From Atribacteraceae bacterium (lineage in GTDB: Bacteria > Atribacterota > Atribacteria > Atribacterales > Atribacteraceae), in NCBI GenBank assembly GCA_035477455.1, contig DATIKP010000076.1, positions 1-32,970 of the forward strand: a DNA stretch of 32,970 nt, given 5' to 3'. Positions within the stretch are counted from its first letter, which is position 1. Each line of letters opens with the position of its first letter. Of the stretch, positions 24,271 through 32,639 are shown in pieces. Both the position numbers and the translations under genes were made by a program. The notes under the pieces were generated by a model. That model did not search any database. It was not told where the DNA came from and saw nothing but the letters and a program-made list of their open reading frames with translations.

Positions 24271-25407
24271 ATGGCCAAAGTCGCCCTGATATCCTGTCCG
24301 GATTATGAAAGAGATTCTGTGCAGAATGCGATCGAAAAGGGATTCGCCTGTTTCGGAGGATGCGTTGGCCTTTTTTCCCCGGGGGAGCGGGTTCTGTTAA
24401 AGCCAAACCTGCTGGCCGGCGTAACGCCCGAACAGGCAGTGACCACCCATCCCGAGGTGTTCAGAGCGATCGCCGTTACCCTGTTAGGAACAGGGGTCAG
24501 GGTTGGTTACGGTGATTCTCCCGGGTATGGGAACCCTTCACTGGTGGCCGAGAAGGCGGGCTTGGAGGCGGTCGCCCAGGAAATCGGCCTCGCGCGCGCC
24601 GACTTCATGACCAGCCAGGATGTGGATTTTCCCGAAGGACGGCAGCATAAAAAGTTTCCCTTGGCCCAGGGGATTTCTCAATACGATACTCTGCTCAGTT
24701 TGCCGAAATGGAAAACCCATGGGTTAACCAGGATTACCGGGGCGGTCAAGAACCAGTTTGGATGTGTTCCGGGACTGCGGAAAACTGAATACCACTTTAA
24801 GATGCCCGATGTCGAACACTTTTCCCGGTTCCTCGTTGATCTGAATCGCTTTCTTCGGCCTCGTTTCTGTATCATGGACGCCGTGATGGCCATGGAGGGG
24901 GAAGGTCCGAGAAGCGGTGATCCCCGTATGATGGGGGTTATCGGTTTTTCCGATGATCCCGTAGCGCTTGACGCGGTCTTTTGCCGGTTGATCGATGTCG
25001 ATCCGACTCTGGTTCCCACTTGCCGGTGGGGAGCGGCAATGGGTCTTGGAGAAATTGACGAAACAAGGATTGTGTTGGCCGGCGATCCTTTAGAGAAATT
25101 TGTACTTCGGGATTTCCGGGTCAAGCGAGGGCCCCTGGAAAGCTACAAGCAACGAAAATTGATGAGGGGACTTCGTCGCTTTGTTTTGGCCCGTCCGCGA
25201 ATCGAGCCGAAACTTTGCCGGCTCTGCGCAGTCTGCTGTGAGGTGTGTCCAGCCCAGCCCAAGGCCCTTGAGATGAAACGCGCTGGATGGCCGCCGGTTT
25301 TCCATGAACGTTTTTGTATCCGGTGTTTTTGCTGCCAGGAAATGTGTCCGCACCGGGCGATAACCATTCACACCCCACCCCTGCGGCGGTTAATACCACT
25401 TCGGTAG
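24271..25407 (+). CDS. DUF362 protein with C-terminal 2x[4Fe-4S] ferredoxin domain
   Basis: A 378-residue cytoplasmic protein. The N-terminal part carries the DUF362 blocks (VLLKPNLLAG, VTTHPEVFRAIA, LLSLPKWKTHGLTRITGAVKNQFG, DAVMAMEGEGPRSGDPRMMGV). The C-terminus has two full CxxCxxCxxxCP motifs (CRLCAVCCEVCP and CIRCFCCQEMCP), a bacterial ferredoxin domain for two cubane clusters. The ATG at 24271 has AGAGGAG upstream; an earlier in-frame ATG would overlap the divergent folT leader. DUF362/ferredoxin proteins are common in anaerobes and their electron partner is generally unknown. Confidence 0.9.
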   Translation: MAKVALISCPDYERDSVQNAIEKGFACFGGCVGLFSPGERVLLKPNLLAGVTPEQAVTTHPEVFRAIAVTLLGTGVRVGYGDSPGYGNPSLVAEKAGLEAVAQEIGLARADFMTSQDVDFPEGRQHKKFPLAQGISQYDTLLSLPKWKTHGLTRITGAVKNQFGCVPGLRKTEYHFKMPDVEHFSRFLVDLNRFLRPRFCIMDAVMAMEGEGPRSGDPRMMGVIGFSDDPVALDAVFCRLIDVDPTLVPTCRWGAAMGLGEIDETRIVLAGDPLEKFVLRDFRVKRGPLESYKQRKLMRGLRRFVLARPRIEPKLCRLCAVCCEVCPAQPKALEMKRAGWPPVFHERFCIRCFCCQEMCPHRAITIHTPPLRRLIPLR

Positions 25408-25515
25408 CTCGGGAGCGGGGTAATATCCCGGTAAATGATGCTGGCCAACCTTGTATTCGATGAAAGGTCATAATGGCAATGAATTCTATCTAAGACTGCT
25501 CCGGGAGGTGTGACG

Positions 25516-26208
25516 ATGGACGATACTGTTGAGATGAATGTTTCCCTCAGCCAGGGTTTACGAAGATTGCCGGTGTTTCTGCTGCTGGATATCTCCGGAA
25601 GTATGATGGGAGCACCCGTTCAGGCTGTTCAGGAGGGCGTGGCTCTTTTCAAGCGGGAAGTGGAAAGCGATACCTTTGCCCGGGAGACGGTCTGGATAGG
25701 GGTTATCACCTTCGGCCGCCAGGTCAGTAACCTGACCGGGGGACTGGTTCCTATTGAACAATTTTCCCCGCCTATTCTGGATGCCGGGGGATATACGCCC
25801 CTTGGTCAGGCGATGCGTCTTCTCATCGAACTTCTGGACCGGGATGTGAAAAAATCGCAAATCGGCGGAGAAAAGGGAGACTGGAAACCGCTTGTTTTTA
25901 TACTAACCGACGGGAAACCGACGGATAACTGGCAGGGAGCACGGGAAGAAATCCTGAAACGTAAAGACCGAAAAATCGTCCAAGTCATTACGGTGGGGTG
26001 CGGTCCGGAAATAGACGAGACGACCTTGCGAGAGGTAGCCATAGGGCCGAGTTTTCGGATGGATGCCGATTCGGTTTCGTTTGCCGCTTTTTTCCGCTGG
26101 ATCTCCCAAACCGTGAAAACGGTGAGTAAAAGTCTCAGCCAACCCCAGGGAGAGAGTCTGCCCACACCGATTCCACCTCCTCCTGAAGCTCTCCAGTATA
26201 TCCCCTAA
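25516..26208 (+). CDS. von Willebrand factor A (TerY-like) protein
   Basis: A 230-residue soluble vWA-domain protein. The metal-ion-dependent adhesion site is complete: D25-I-S27-G-S29 in LLLDISGSMMG, T94 in GGYTPLGQAM and D132 in LTDGKPTD. Size and sequence resemble the TerY group. The C-terminal tail is proline-rich (PTPIPPPPEALQYIP), a possible docking segment. ATG 25516 is chosen over GTG 25510 because GGGAGG is seven bases upstream of the ATG. Directly after it come a PP2C phosphatase and a kinase, the TerY-P triad order, so it probably acts as the metal-dependent binding partner or target of the kinase/phosphatase pair. Confidence 0.9.
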   Translation: MDDTVEMNVSLSQGLRRLPVFLLLDISGSMMGAPVQAVQEGVALFKREVESDTFARETVWIGVITFGRQVSNLTGGLVPIEQFSPPILDAGGYTPLGQAMRLLIELLDRDVKKSQIGGEKGDWKPLVFILTDGKPTDNWQGAREEILKRKDRKIVQVITVGCGPEIDETTLREVAIGPSFRMDADSVSFAAFFRWISQTVKTVSKSLSQPQGESLPTPIPPPPEALQYIP

Positions 26209-26331
26209 CCTGACTTGTTACGTTGTCCCCCGGCGAATTAGCCGGGAGGATCGTTAAGGAAAAAGTTTAGGAAAAACCTTCAGCTGGAGAGAGCTTCACC
26301 GGGATGGAGAGAACGACTAAGGAGAGCATAG

Positions 26332-27315
26332 TTGCGTGACCGAGGATTTATTGTTGGCGACCGTGTGGTTTCTCATGCATTCGAAACCCACCCGGAGTGG
26401 TGCGCCGCATACGGAAAACGGGGGAATTATACTGTTGTCGGCGCCAGTGTGGTAGGCAGATTGCACCTGCGCGATCACCGCGGACGAGAGGATAGTTTCT
26501 TGATTCGGTCTCGGGGAGAATGGCTTTTGATCGCTGCGGCTGACGGCCTTGGATCTGCCCGGCTGGGAGCGTCCGGCTCTTCGTTGGCGGTCAGTGCATA
26601 TAGTGAGTATTTTTTGGGGTCACTTCCTTCTTCACCGGAGTGTCCAACCGAGGCCAAGCCTAAATTTACTCCTCTCCGCAGGGAAACCGCGCAGCCGCAT
26701 GAAGAGGCCGCAGAGGAATATGGATGCCTGTTCTGGTTCCGGGAAAGCCGGAAAAACACCCCGGCAACGCCTGTTAGTTCGCAGCAGTTCGACCTGGAAA
26801 CAATTACACGACAGTCGATCGAACACGCCAGGAGCATCATCAGTGGATGGGCGGATCGGAGCCGGGCAACCATGAGCGATTTCGCCACGACTTTAATCTC
26901 CTTTCTTATCAACTCCCGGACGGGATTGTGTTTTGGCCTGCAATTGGGTGACGGTGCTGTGGTAGGTGTCCGGGATGACGAATCGACACTTCTGGTCAAG
27001 CCCCGCTTAACCGGTGAGGTCGGGGAAACACCGGTCATTACTCAGGCCGACTGGCAGGACTGGGTGGTAACCGGAACCCTGTCCTGGGAGAAAGAACAAT
27101 TACATGCCGTCCTGATCATGACCGACGGGGTTGCAGACGATTGCTTGTACGGCCCGCCGGGCAACATCTTAAATCTTTTCGGCCAGGACATCACCAGAGA
27201 GATTCACCGTTCAGCCTGGCCTGACCGTTCCGCTCGGAAACTCGTTCGATGGTTGAGCACCTACCGGTCGCGTTCCAGTTGGGACGACCGGACCATGGTG
27301 ATAGTTTTTCAATGA
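26332..27315 (+). CDS. PP2C-family Ser/Thr protein phosphatase
   Basis: A 327-residue protein with the metal-binding motifs of PP2C: GREDSF (E53-D54), AAADGLGS (D71-G72), IMTDGVADD (264-270) and WDDRTMVIVF at the very C-terminus (D318-D319). A loop of about 50 residues after 100, rich in Pro, Glu and Lys, is not usual for minimal PP2C. The start is a TTG at 26332 with AAGGAGAG six bases upstream. Its stop overlaps the kinase start by 4 bases (ATGA), so the two are translationally coupled. It likely removes phosphates placed by the kinase. A 123-base gap after the vWA gene holds nothing recognised. Confidence 0.92.
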   Translation: MRDRGFIVGDRVVSHAFETHPEWCAAYGKRGNYTVVGASVVGRLHLRDHRGREDSFLIRSRGEWLLIAAADGLGSARLGASGSSLAVSAYSEYFLGSLPSSPECPTEAKPKFTPLRRETAQPHEEAAEEYGCLFWFRESRKNTPATPVSSQQFDLETITRQSIEHARSIISGWADRSRATMSDFATTLISFLINSRTGLCFGLQLGDGAVVGVRDDESTLLVKPRLTGEVGETPVITQADWQDWVVTGTLSWEKEQLHAVLIMTDGVADDCLYGPPGNILNLFGQDITREIHRSAWPDRSARKLVRWLSTYRSRSSWDDRTMVIVFQ

Positions 27316-28679
27316 TTATCCGGACTTTTTCTCATCATTCCCATGTTCCTGATCGTTTTGCCATTGAAGGACCGCTCTATGTCGGTGGCGAAGGAGAAAT
27401 ATATTTCAGCCGGTGTGGACGCTTTGTCATCAAGTTGTACCATGACCGACTCAACTCACCGGAACGGGAGAATTTCCTGAAGAAGGTTCTATTTTTGGGA
27501 CGGAATCTGGGAGAAGACTTGAAGTATCTGTGCTGGCCCCAGGCTTTGGTGGAAGAACTTGATGGTGTGCGTAAGATTGGGGTAATAACCGAACGAATCC
27601 CCCGCCCCCCCTTTCGGGAGCTTGTCGATTATATTTTCAGCCCCAGAGAATTTAAACGGGCGGTCGAGGAAGGGATACACTGGCTGAATTATCTCCGGGT
27701 CGCCCATTCTCTGGCCCGGTTGGTATCAGTCTTGCACGGCAGGGGCTGTGCTCATGCCGACCTCCATTTCAATAATTTTCTGGTGGATATGCGAAGCGGT
27801 CGGGCAGTGATGATCGATCTCGACGGATTGGTCATTCCCGGGTTTCTTCCCCCGCAAGTGCTGGGCATGATCCCGTTCATGGCTCCGGAAATAATCAGCC
27901 GGAAATCCTCGCCCGATCAGGGGAGCGACCGGCACAGTCTCGCAGTTCTCGTCTTTCAGACATTGCTTTTACGCAACCCTCTGCAACCCCTCACCTGCTT
28001 CCAGTCCGACGATGCCGAACAGGACGAACTCATCGGCTGGGGACGGGAAGCAGTCTTCAGCGAGAACCCCTATAATTTCCGGAATCGTCCGAAACGGTTG
28101 GGTTATCCGCTTTATCAGCAGGGAGTCCTGAGCGTGAACATCCTTCCTCCCGAGGTTCGCGCGCTTTTCGAACAGTGTTTTATCCAGGGCCTCTTTCATC
28201 CGAACAGGCGGCCTCTGGCCAGAGAGTGGGAAATGACTTTGAATCAGACTTTTTTTTCGGTCTGGCCCTGCAGATGTTGCGAGCAGCACTTTCCCTATCC
28301 TGTTTGGATTTCGTCTGGGACCCGGCGCTGTCCGTTCTGTGGAAAGGCCCTGTTGCCTCCCTTTCCGGTTGTCCTCCGAGTCTATCATGCTAAAACCGCG
28401 GAAGTGAGCGTGGTAAGACCGGGTTGCCTTGTGCTCGGTCACCGGTACCGGGTCATTGAAAAAATGCTTAAAAATGATGGAAGCAGACTCTCTTATGGAG
28501 AGGTTCGTTTGCAGGCAGGCAGGTATCACTTCATTCCGGACCTGCCGGTTTCCGTTCTTCCGCCCGGAGAGAGTGGAAACCGGCGACGCTACCGGGAGGG
28601 AGAGGGCCTTGAGCTTCTCCGGGGGATGCTCATCGAATTTGGGGAAAACTGGTTTGAAGTGATCGAAGATGGACTCTGA
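27312..28679 (+). CDS. Protein kinase with internal zinc ribbon and beta-rich C-terminal domain (TerY-P-type)
   Basis: A 455-residue protein. The kinase lobe has a Gly-rich loop VGGEGEIY (24-31), Lys41 in FVIKLYH, the catalytic loop H148-A-D150-LHFNN (D and following N as in active kinases), D169-L-D171-G in place of DFG, and MAPE (190-193). After residue 315 comes a zinc ribbon: CRCC (320-323) and CPFC (340-343). A final domain of about 100 residues is beta-rich with a GHRYRVIEK and FEVIEDG pattern; its family is not recognised. The start ATG overlaps the PP2C stop. It is soluble. It is expected to phosphorylate the vWA or beta-helix protein. Confidence 0.87.
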   Translation: MIIRTFSHHSHVPDRFAIEGPLYVGGEGEIYFSRCGRFVIKLYHDRLNSPERENFLKKVLFLGRNLGEDLKYLCWPQALVEELDGVRKIGVITERIPRPPFRELVDYIFSPREFKRAVEEGIHWLNYLRVAHSLARLVSVLHGRGCAHADLHFNNFLVDMRSGRAVMIDLDGLVIPGFLPPQVLGMIPFMAPEIISRKSSPDQGSDRHSLAVLVFQTLLLRNPLQPLTCFQSDDAEQDELIGWGREAVFSENPYNFRNRPKRLGYPLYQQGVLSVNILPPEVRALFEQCFIQGLFHPNRRPLAREWEMTLNQTFFSVWPCRCCEQHFPYPVWISSGTRRCPFCGKALLPPFPVVLRVYHAKTAEVSVVRPGCLVLGHRYRVIEKMLKNDGSRLSYGEVRLQAGRYHFIPDLPVSVLPPGESGNRRRYREGEGLELLRGMLIEFGENWFEVIEDGL

Positions 28680-29700
28680 AACGGTATTAATCACCATCAC
28701 CCAAGAGCGGAGTACCTTTCCGGTTTTCCTGGGCGATGGCGCCGTCCTGGTTGAAATACCTTCCTTTTTGGAATGGCAGGGGACTGGGCAGGGTGAGGCC
28801 GTTTTTTCTTTGAAAGAAAGAATTCAGGGCCGGATCCTGCAGGGTTCATTGGTTTTCTGTAAAGATATGCGGCGCTACACCCTTCCTATAGTTCTCCGGA
28901 AGAAATATGAAGACACGTCGAAGGAAGGAACAGCATTGTTTCCGGAAGACGGCTATACCATCCCCTTGCGGCTTGAATCGCTTCTGGAAAACGAGACTCT
29001 CCTTCTGGGAACGGGTGATTTCCGATTAGGAGGAGCGTTCTCCATCGTGAATCCGGTGAATGTTGCCGGTGTTTCGTCGGAAGCGACCTTTCTGGAAAGC
29101 GACGGGGCGGTAGTCCGGATTGGAGGAAAAGGGCGGAAGGTGTTTTCTGGCATCACTTTTCGCAGCCGTTCTCTATCCAAGGGGAATGTCGTTGTGGTCC
29201 AGAGTGGCGAGGTATTATTTCGGGATTGTCGGTTTACCGGAGGCTTGCCGGAAAAAGTCGGTTGGATGGGAAACGGCTTGGTGATTACCGGTTCGTCCCG
29301 GGTTACTCTGGAACGATGTTCATTGTTCCGAAACAAGTCGTGTGGAATGATCGTCAATAAAGGAGCACGGGTCCTATTCACGCAGAGCCGGATTTTTTCC
29401 AACGGCCGGGAAGGAATTGCAGTAGGGCGGGATGGGTCAGTTGTTTGCCGGGGTTCTCATGTTTATGAGAATAGCTGGGGGGTGAGTGCCGGTGGGGGCA
29501 GCGCAGTGGAACTGACCGGTAATTTCATTGAGGACAATCGCCTGGGGGGCCTATTGTTTTCAGCTCTTGCCGAAGGCACAGTCAGGGGTAATCGGGTATG
29601 GAACAACCAAGTCGGGGTTTATTGCCATCCCCAGACCCAGATCGTCTTCGATGAGAACGATTTACAGAATAACGCTTGTGATTTTCTCAGGCAGGAATGA
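28669..29700 (+). CDS. Cytoplasmic right-handed parallel beta-helix (PbH1-repeat) protein
   Basis: A 343-residue protein whose start overlaps the kinase gene by 11 bases. From about residue 115 to the end it is made of repeats of 22-24 residues with short beta strands and Asn/Gly turns (GNGLVITGSSRVTLERCSLFRNK, GIAVGRDGSVVCRGSHVYENSW, GGLLFSALAEGTVRGNRVWNNQ), as in pectate-lyase-like solenoids. The N-terminal 110 residues are a separate beta-rich part. No signal peptide or membrane segment, so it is not an exported lyase. In context it may be a scaffold, substrate or effector of the kinase/phosphatase system. Confidence 0.82.
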   Translation: MDSETVLITITQERSTFPVFLGDGAVLVEIPSFLEWQGTGQGEAVFSLKERIQGRILQGSLVFCKDMRRYTLPIVLRKKYEDTSKEGTALFPEDGYTIPLRLESLLENETLLLGTGDFRLGGAFSIVNPVNVAGVSSEATFLESDGAVVRIGGKGRKVFSGITFRSRSLSKGNVVVVQSGEVLFRDCRFTGGLPEKVGWMGNGLVITGSSRVTLERCSLFRNKSCGMIVNKGARVLFTQSRIFSNGREGIAVGRDGSVVCRGSHVYENSWGVSAGGGSAVELTGNFIEDNRLGGLLFSALAEGTVRGNRVWNNQVGVYCHPQTQIVFDENDLQNNACDFLRQE

Positions 29701-29738
29701 CTGTAAAACGGCGTTCCTGACTGGAGGAAACAGTACCC

Positions 29739-30479
29739 ATGACGAAACAATCAGAGGAACGACGGTTAGCCAGGTTTATTCTCGAGCGGGCCCCTTGGTT
29801 GGTATTGACGGGTGCTGGGATTTCCACTGAAAGCGGCATCCCGGATTTTCGCACCCCCGGCGCTGGCTTATGGGAACACTATAATCCTATGGCCCTGCTT
29901 TCGACGGAAACCCTAAATAACGATCCAGAGACTTTTTACAGAATAGGGTACCCGGTGCTCAGGAAGTTTCGCGACGCGTTGCCCAATCCAGCCCATCTGG
30001 TTCTTGCTGATTGGGAACGGCGGGAATGGGTACGAGGGGTTGTCACCCAAAATATCGACAGTTTGCACATCCGGGCCGGAAGCCGGGAAGTGCTGGAAAT
30101 ACACGGACACCTACGTACTGGATCCTGCCGCCGGTGCCGGAGCATTTTCCCGATTGACCGTCTGGAAGAACAGCTCGCCAAGGCTATCATCCCTCCCCGG
30201 TGTCTATGCGGGGGTCTGTTGAGACCGGATGTTGTCCTGTTTGGAGACCAGCTTCCGGACGATTTTTCGAAAGCTCAAATGTTGGCCCGGAGTCATCCGG
30301 TTCTGGTGGTCGGGTCGAGCCTGACAGTTTCTCCAGCGAATCTCCTGCCTTCGGTTGCTCCTGAGTTGGTCATCGTCAATGTCGGACCGACGCCTTATGA
30401 TGATCGGGCAACGTATCGGTTCCAAGAGAAAGCCGGGGTTTTTTTCCCTCGGCTCCACGCCTTGCTTTTGGGTCAGTAA
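29739..30479 (+). CDS. Sir2-family NAD-dependent protein deacylase (CobB-like)
   Basis: A 246-residue full-length sirtuin. NAD-binding GAGIST-ESGIPDFR (25-38), TQNID (103-107), catalytic H122 in EIHGH, the zinc site C130-x2-C133 and C155-x-C157, and VVGSSLTVSPA (190-200) are all present. It removes acetyl or acyl groups from lysines with NAD+ as co-substrate. It follows the beta-helix gene by 38 bases on the same strand, with GGAGG 11 bases before the ATG, so it may be part of the signalling operon. Standard housekeeping function is equally possible; all catalytic residues are intact. Confidence 0.94.
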   Translation: MTKQSEERRLARFILERAPWLVLTGAGISTESGIPDFRTPGAGLWEHYNPMALLSTETLNNDPETFYRIGYPVLRKFRDALPNPAHLVLADWERREWVRGVVTQNIDSLHIRAGSREVLEIHGHLRTGSCRRCRSIFPIDRLEEQLAKAIIPPRCLCGGLLRPDVVLFGDQLPDDFSKAQMLARSHPVLVVGSSLTVSPANLLPSVAPELVIVNVGPTPYDDRATYRFQEKAGVFFPRLHALLLGQ

Positions 30480-30488
30480 AAACGATTT

Positions 30489-31526
30489 TTATGGCAATTC
30501 GCCGTGTGGTTTTTTCCGGTAGACCCGGAGCAAGGCCTTGATGATTCCGGCTATGGGAATGGCCAGAATCAATCCCAGGGGACCGTACAGCTGCTCACCG
30601 ACCATCAGGGCGAACAAGACGGTCAAAGGATGGAGGCCGGTTTCTTTTCCCATTAATTTTGGAACCACGATAATTGCTTCGATCAGGTTGATGAGACCGA
30701 ACATCACTGCGACCAGGATCAGGGTGGAGGTGGATTTGGTCGCCGCGAAGAGCAGGGCGGGAATGGCCCCCATAATCGGTCCCAGGTAGGGAACGATGTC
30801 GGCGATCCCGGCGATAAGTCCGATAACCAGGGGAAACTCGATACCCAGGAAAAGCATAGAGAGACTGACACTCGCACCCACGAAAAGGCAGATCAGGAGC
30901 CGACCGCGAATGAAAGCTCCCAGGATATGTTCGATTTCTCGCAGCAGGGTAATATATTCTTTTCTTTTTTTCCTGGGGAAGAGCTTGACCAACGCTCGGC
31001 GGATTTTTACCGTATCGACCAGGAAATAGTAGAGTATGAAAGGGGCAAGGATGAATCCGAAAAAAAGGACGCTCACAATGAGCGAAACGAGATCGACTAC
31101 GTTGCGGAGAATGCCGGTCAGATAGGCCTGGATATTTTCGGAAAAATCAACCAGGAAACTTTCAACCGCCTCGGAGATGTTCAGTCCAGGATAGCGCTCG
31201 TCGATGGCTTGTGTGATACTGATGATTTGCTCAGTATAGACGGGAAGATTTGAGGCCAGTGTTCGGAACTGGTCGATGCTTTCGGGGATGACCAGAAAGA
31301 AGAGTATCAGGAAAAATACCAGCAGGGCCAGGAAAATAATCAAAACTGACGCTTTCCAGGAAAGCCCGCGGCGGTTCAGATAGTAAGCCGCCGGAGTGAG
31401 CGCATAGGCGAGGATTCCTCCCAGGGCGAAAGGCAGGAGGATAGTCCGGATGAGGTATACCAGGTATAGAATGATAACCAGAAGGCCCAGGTAGTAAAAA
31501 TTTTTTAGTACTCTTTCGTTCGTCAA
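30489..31526 (-). CDS. AI-2E/PerM-family membrane permease
   Basis: A 345-residue integral membrane protein with the AI-2E family layout: two or three N-terminal helices (FYYLGLLVIILYLVYLI, LPFALGGILAYALTPAAYYL), a central soluble stretch (about 90-140), and C-terminal blocks including LGIEFPLVIGLIAGIADIVPYLGPIMGAIPALL and YGPLGLILAIPIAGIIKALL. The start is TTG at 31526 with AAAGGAAAA upstream; no ATG is near. Its transported substrate is unknown. It ends only 9 bases from the convergent sirtuin gene, with no terminator between. Confidence 0.9.
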   Translation of the reverse strand: MTNERVLKNFYYLGLLVIILYLVYLIRTILLPFALGGILAYALTPAAYYLNRRGLSWKASVLIIFLALLVFFLILFFLVIPESIDQFRTLASNLPVYTEQIISITQAIDERYPGLNISEAVESFLVDFSENIQAYLTGILRNVVDLVSLIVSVLFFGFILAPFILYYFLVDTVKIRRALVKLFPRKKRKEYITLLREIEHILGAFIRGRLLICLFVGASVSLSMLFLGIEFPLVIGLIAGIADIVPYLGPIMGAIPALLFAATKSTSTLILVAVMFGLINLIEAIIVVPKLMGKETGLHPLTVLFALMVGEQLYGPLGLILAIPIAGIIKALLRVYRKKPHGELP

Positions 31527-31556
31527 ATTTTACTTTTCCTTTGGACGTATTTGTGT

Positions 31557-31584
31557 ATAATATTCTATAGGTTTCGGCAGTGAA
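31557..31584 (-). promoter_or_regulatory. Possible promoter of the AI-2E-family permease gene
   Basis: On the minus strand TTCACT (complement of 31579-31584), 16 bases, TATTAT (complement of 31557-31562). It lies about 30 bases before the TTG start. Confidence 0.4.
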
Positions 31585-31732
31585 TTTCCATGAGTCCGAG
31601 GATATTTTTCCAGTGGTGAACCCCCTTACCCGGAAGCAGGTTTTTTTGTGGGCCATTCCTCTTTCCGGATCTATTATACTACTGGGCAGATAGTTTGTTT
31701 TAAAAGCACACACAAAGGATGAATACAAGCAG

Positions 31733-32452
31733 ATGTTGGAAGGGCAAAGTATCGCAATTCTGGTTCCGGCGTACAATGAAGCCCCCCGGATCGGTCAAGT
31801 CCTGCAGGTAATTAGTAGTATCCCTTTTGTCGATGAAGTCGTGGTGATCGATGATGGATCCCGGGACGGTACGGCGCAGGTTGCACGAAAGTTCCCGGTC
31901 GAGATCATTCAGTTACCTTTCAATTCGGGAAAGGCCGCGGCCCTGACCGAAGCGATTTGGGCTAAAAACACGAGTGACTTATACCTTTGTCTTGACGCCG
32001 ATCTCATCAGGCTCAAGGAGGAACACCTTCTGGCCCTTATCGAGCCCCTGATCCACGACGCAGAGACAGTCATGAGCATCGGTATTTTCAAGGCTGGTCG
32101 AAGCTCCAGCGACTTTGCGCAAAAACTATGTCCGATACTCAATGGACAAAGGGCGCTTAGAGGTGACTGGATACGATCTCTCCCTGATTTCTCCTGGGTC
32201 CGTTTTGGCGTCGAAGTCTTTCTGACCCGTTTTGCCCGTGATTTCAAGGCCAAGATCGCCATGGTCCCTTTGTGGGGGATCACCCACTACCATAAAGAAG
32301 AAAAGTACGGACCCGTCCTTGGGTTTTACCATCGGCTCAAGATGTATGTTGAAGTGGCGAGAGCCTATCTTCTCTATGAAAATGAAATGAAGGGCACCGT
32401 CCGGGTGGTGGAGGAGAAAAGGGAAGAGGAAAAAATCTATGCCCGAGTGTAA
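31733..32452 (+). CDS. Glycosyltransferase family 2 protein
   Basis: A 239-residue soluble GT-A-fold enzyme. ILVPAYNEAPRIGQVL (nucleotide-binding start), VVVIDDGSRDGT, NSGKAAALTEAI and the metal-binding LDADLI (DxD) motif are in the expected order. There are no long hydrophobic helices. It transfers a sugar from a nucleotide donor; the acceptor is unknown. AAAGGATG lies 14 bases upstream, a loose ribosome-binding site. The gene overlaps the next small gene by 14 bases. Confidence 0.9.
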   Translation: MLEGQSIAILVPAYNEAPRIGQVLQVISSIPFVDEVVVIDDGSRDGTAQVARKFPVEIIQLPFNSGKAAALTEAIWAKNTSDLYLCLDADLIRLKEEHLLALIEPLIHDAETVMSIGIFKAGRSSSDFAQKLCPILNGQRALRGDWIRSLPDFSWVRFGVEVFLTRFARDFKAKIAMVPLWGITHYHKEEKYGPVLGFYHRLKMYVEVARAYLLYENEMKGTVRVVEEKREEEKIYARV

Positions 32453-32639
32453 ACGGCGGAAAAACCTGGACCATTGCACCTGTACCTATGATCCCTGTTC
32501 CCGCAAGGGGCTGTGCTGTGATTGTTTCAGCTACCACCGGCTTCATGGAGAAATTCCTGGTTGCCTGTTCCCCCCCGATATTGAAAAAACCTATGATCGT
32601 TCCATTACCCGATATCTGCTAAGCTGCCGGAGCCGTTAA
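32439..32639 (+). CDS. Small Cys-rich protein, DUF6485-like
   Basis: A 66-residue protein with seven cysteines early on (CTCTYDPCSRKGLCCDCFSYHR), followed by GEIPGCLFPPDIEKTYDRS. This matches my recollection of the small cytosolic DUF6485 family of anaerobes, whose function is unknown; the cysteines suggest metal binding. GAGGAAAAAATCT precedes the ATG. It overlaps the glycosyltransferase gene by 14 bases and probably depends on it for translation. Confidence 0.78.
   Translation: MPECKRRKNLDHCTCTYDPCSRKGLCCDCFSYHRLHGEIPGCLFPPDIEKTYDRSITRYLLSCRSR

Noticed and set aside
29739-30479. Sir2 gene as a stand-alone anti-phage effector
   Set aside because: It is a standard single-domain sirtuin with intact zinc and deacylase residues, and no TIR, SLOG, Argonaute or NTPase partner is encoded nearby.
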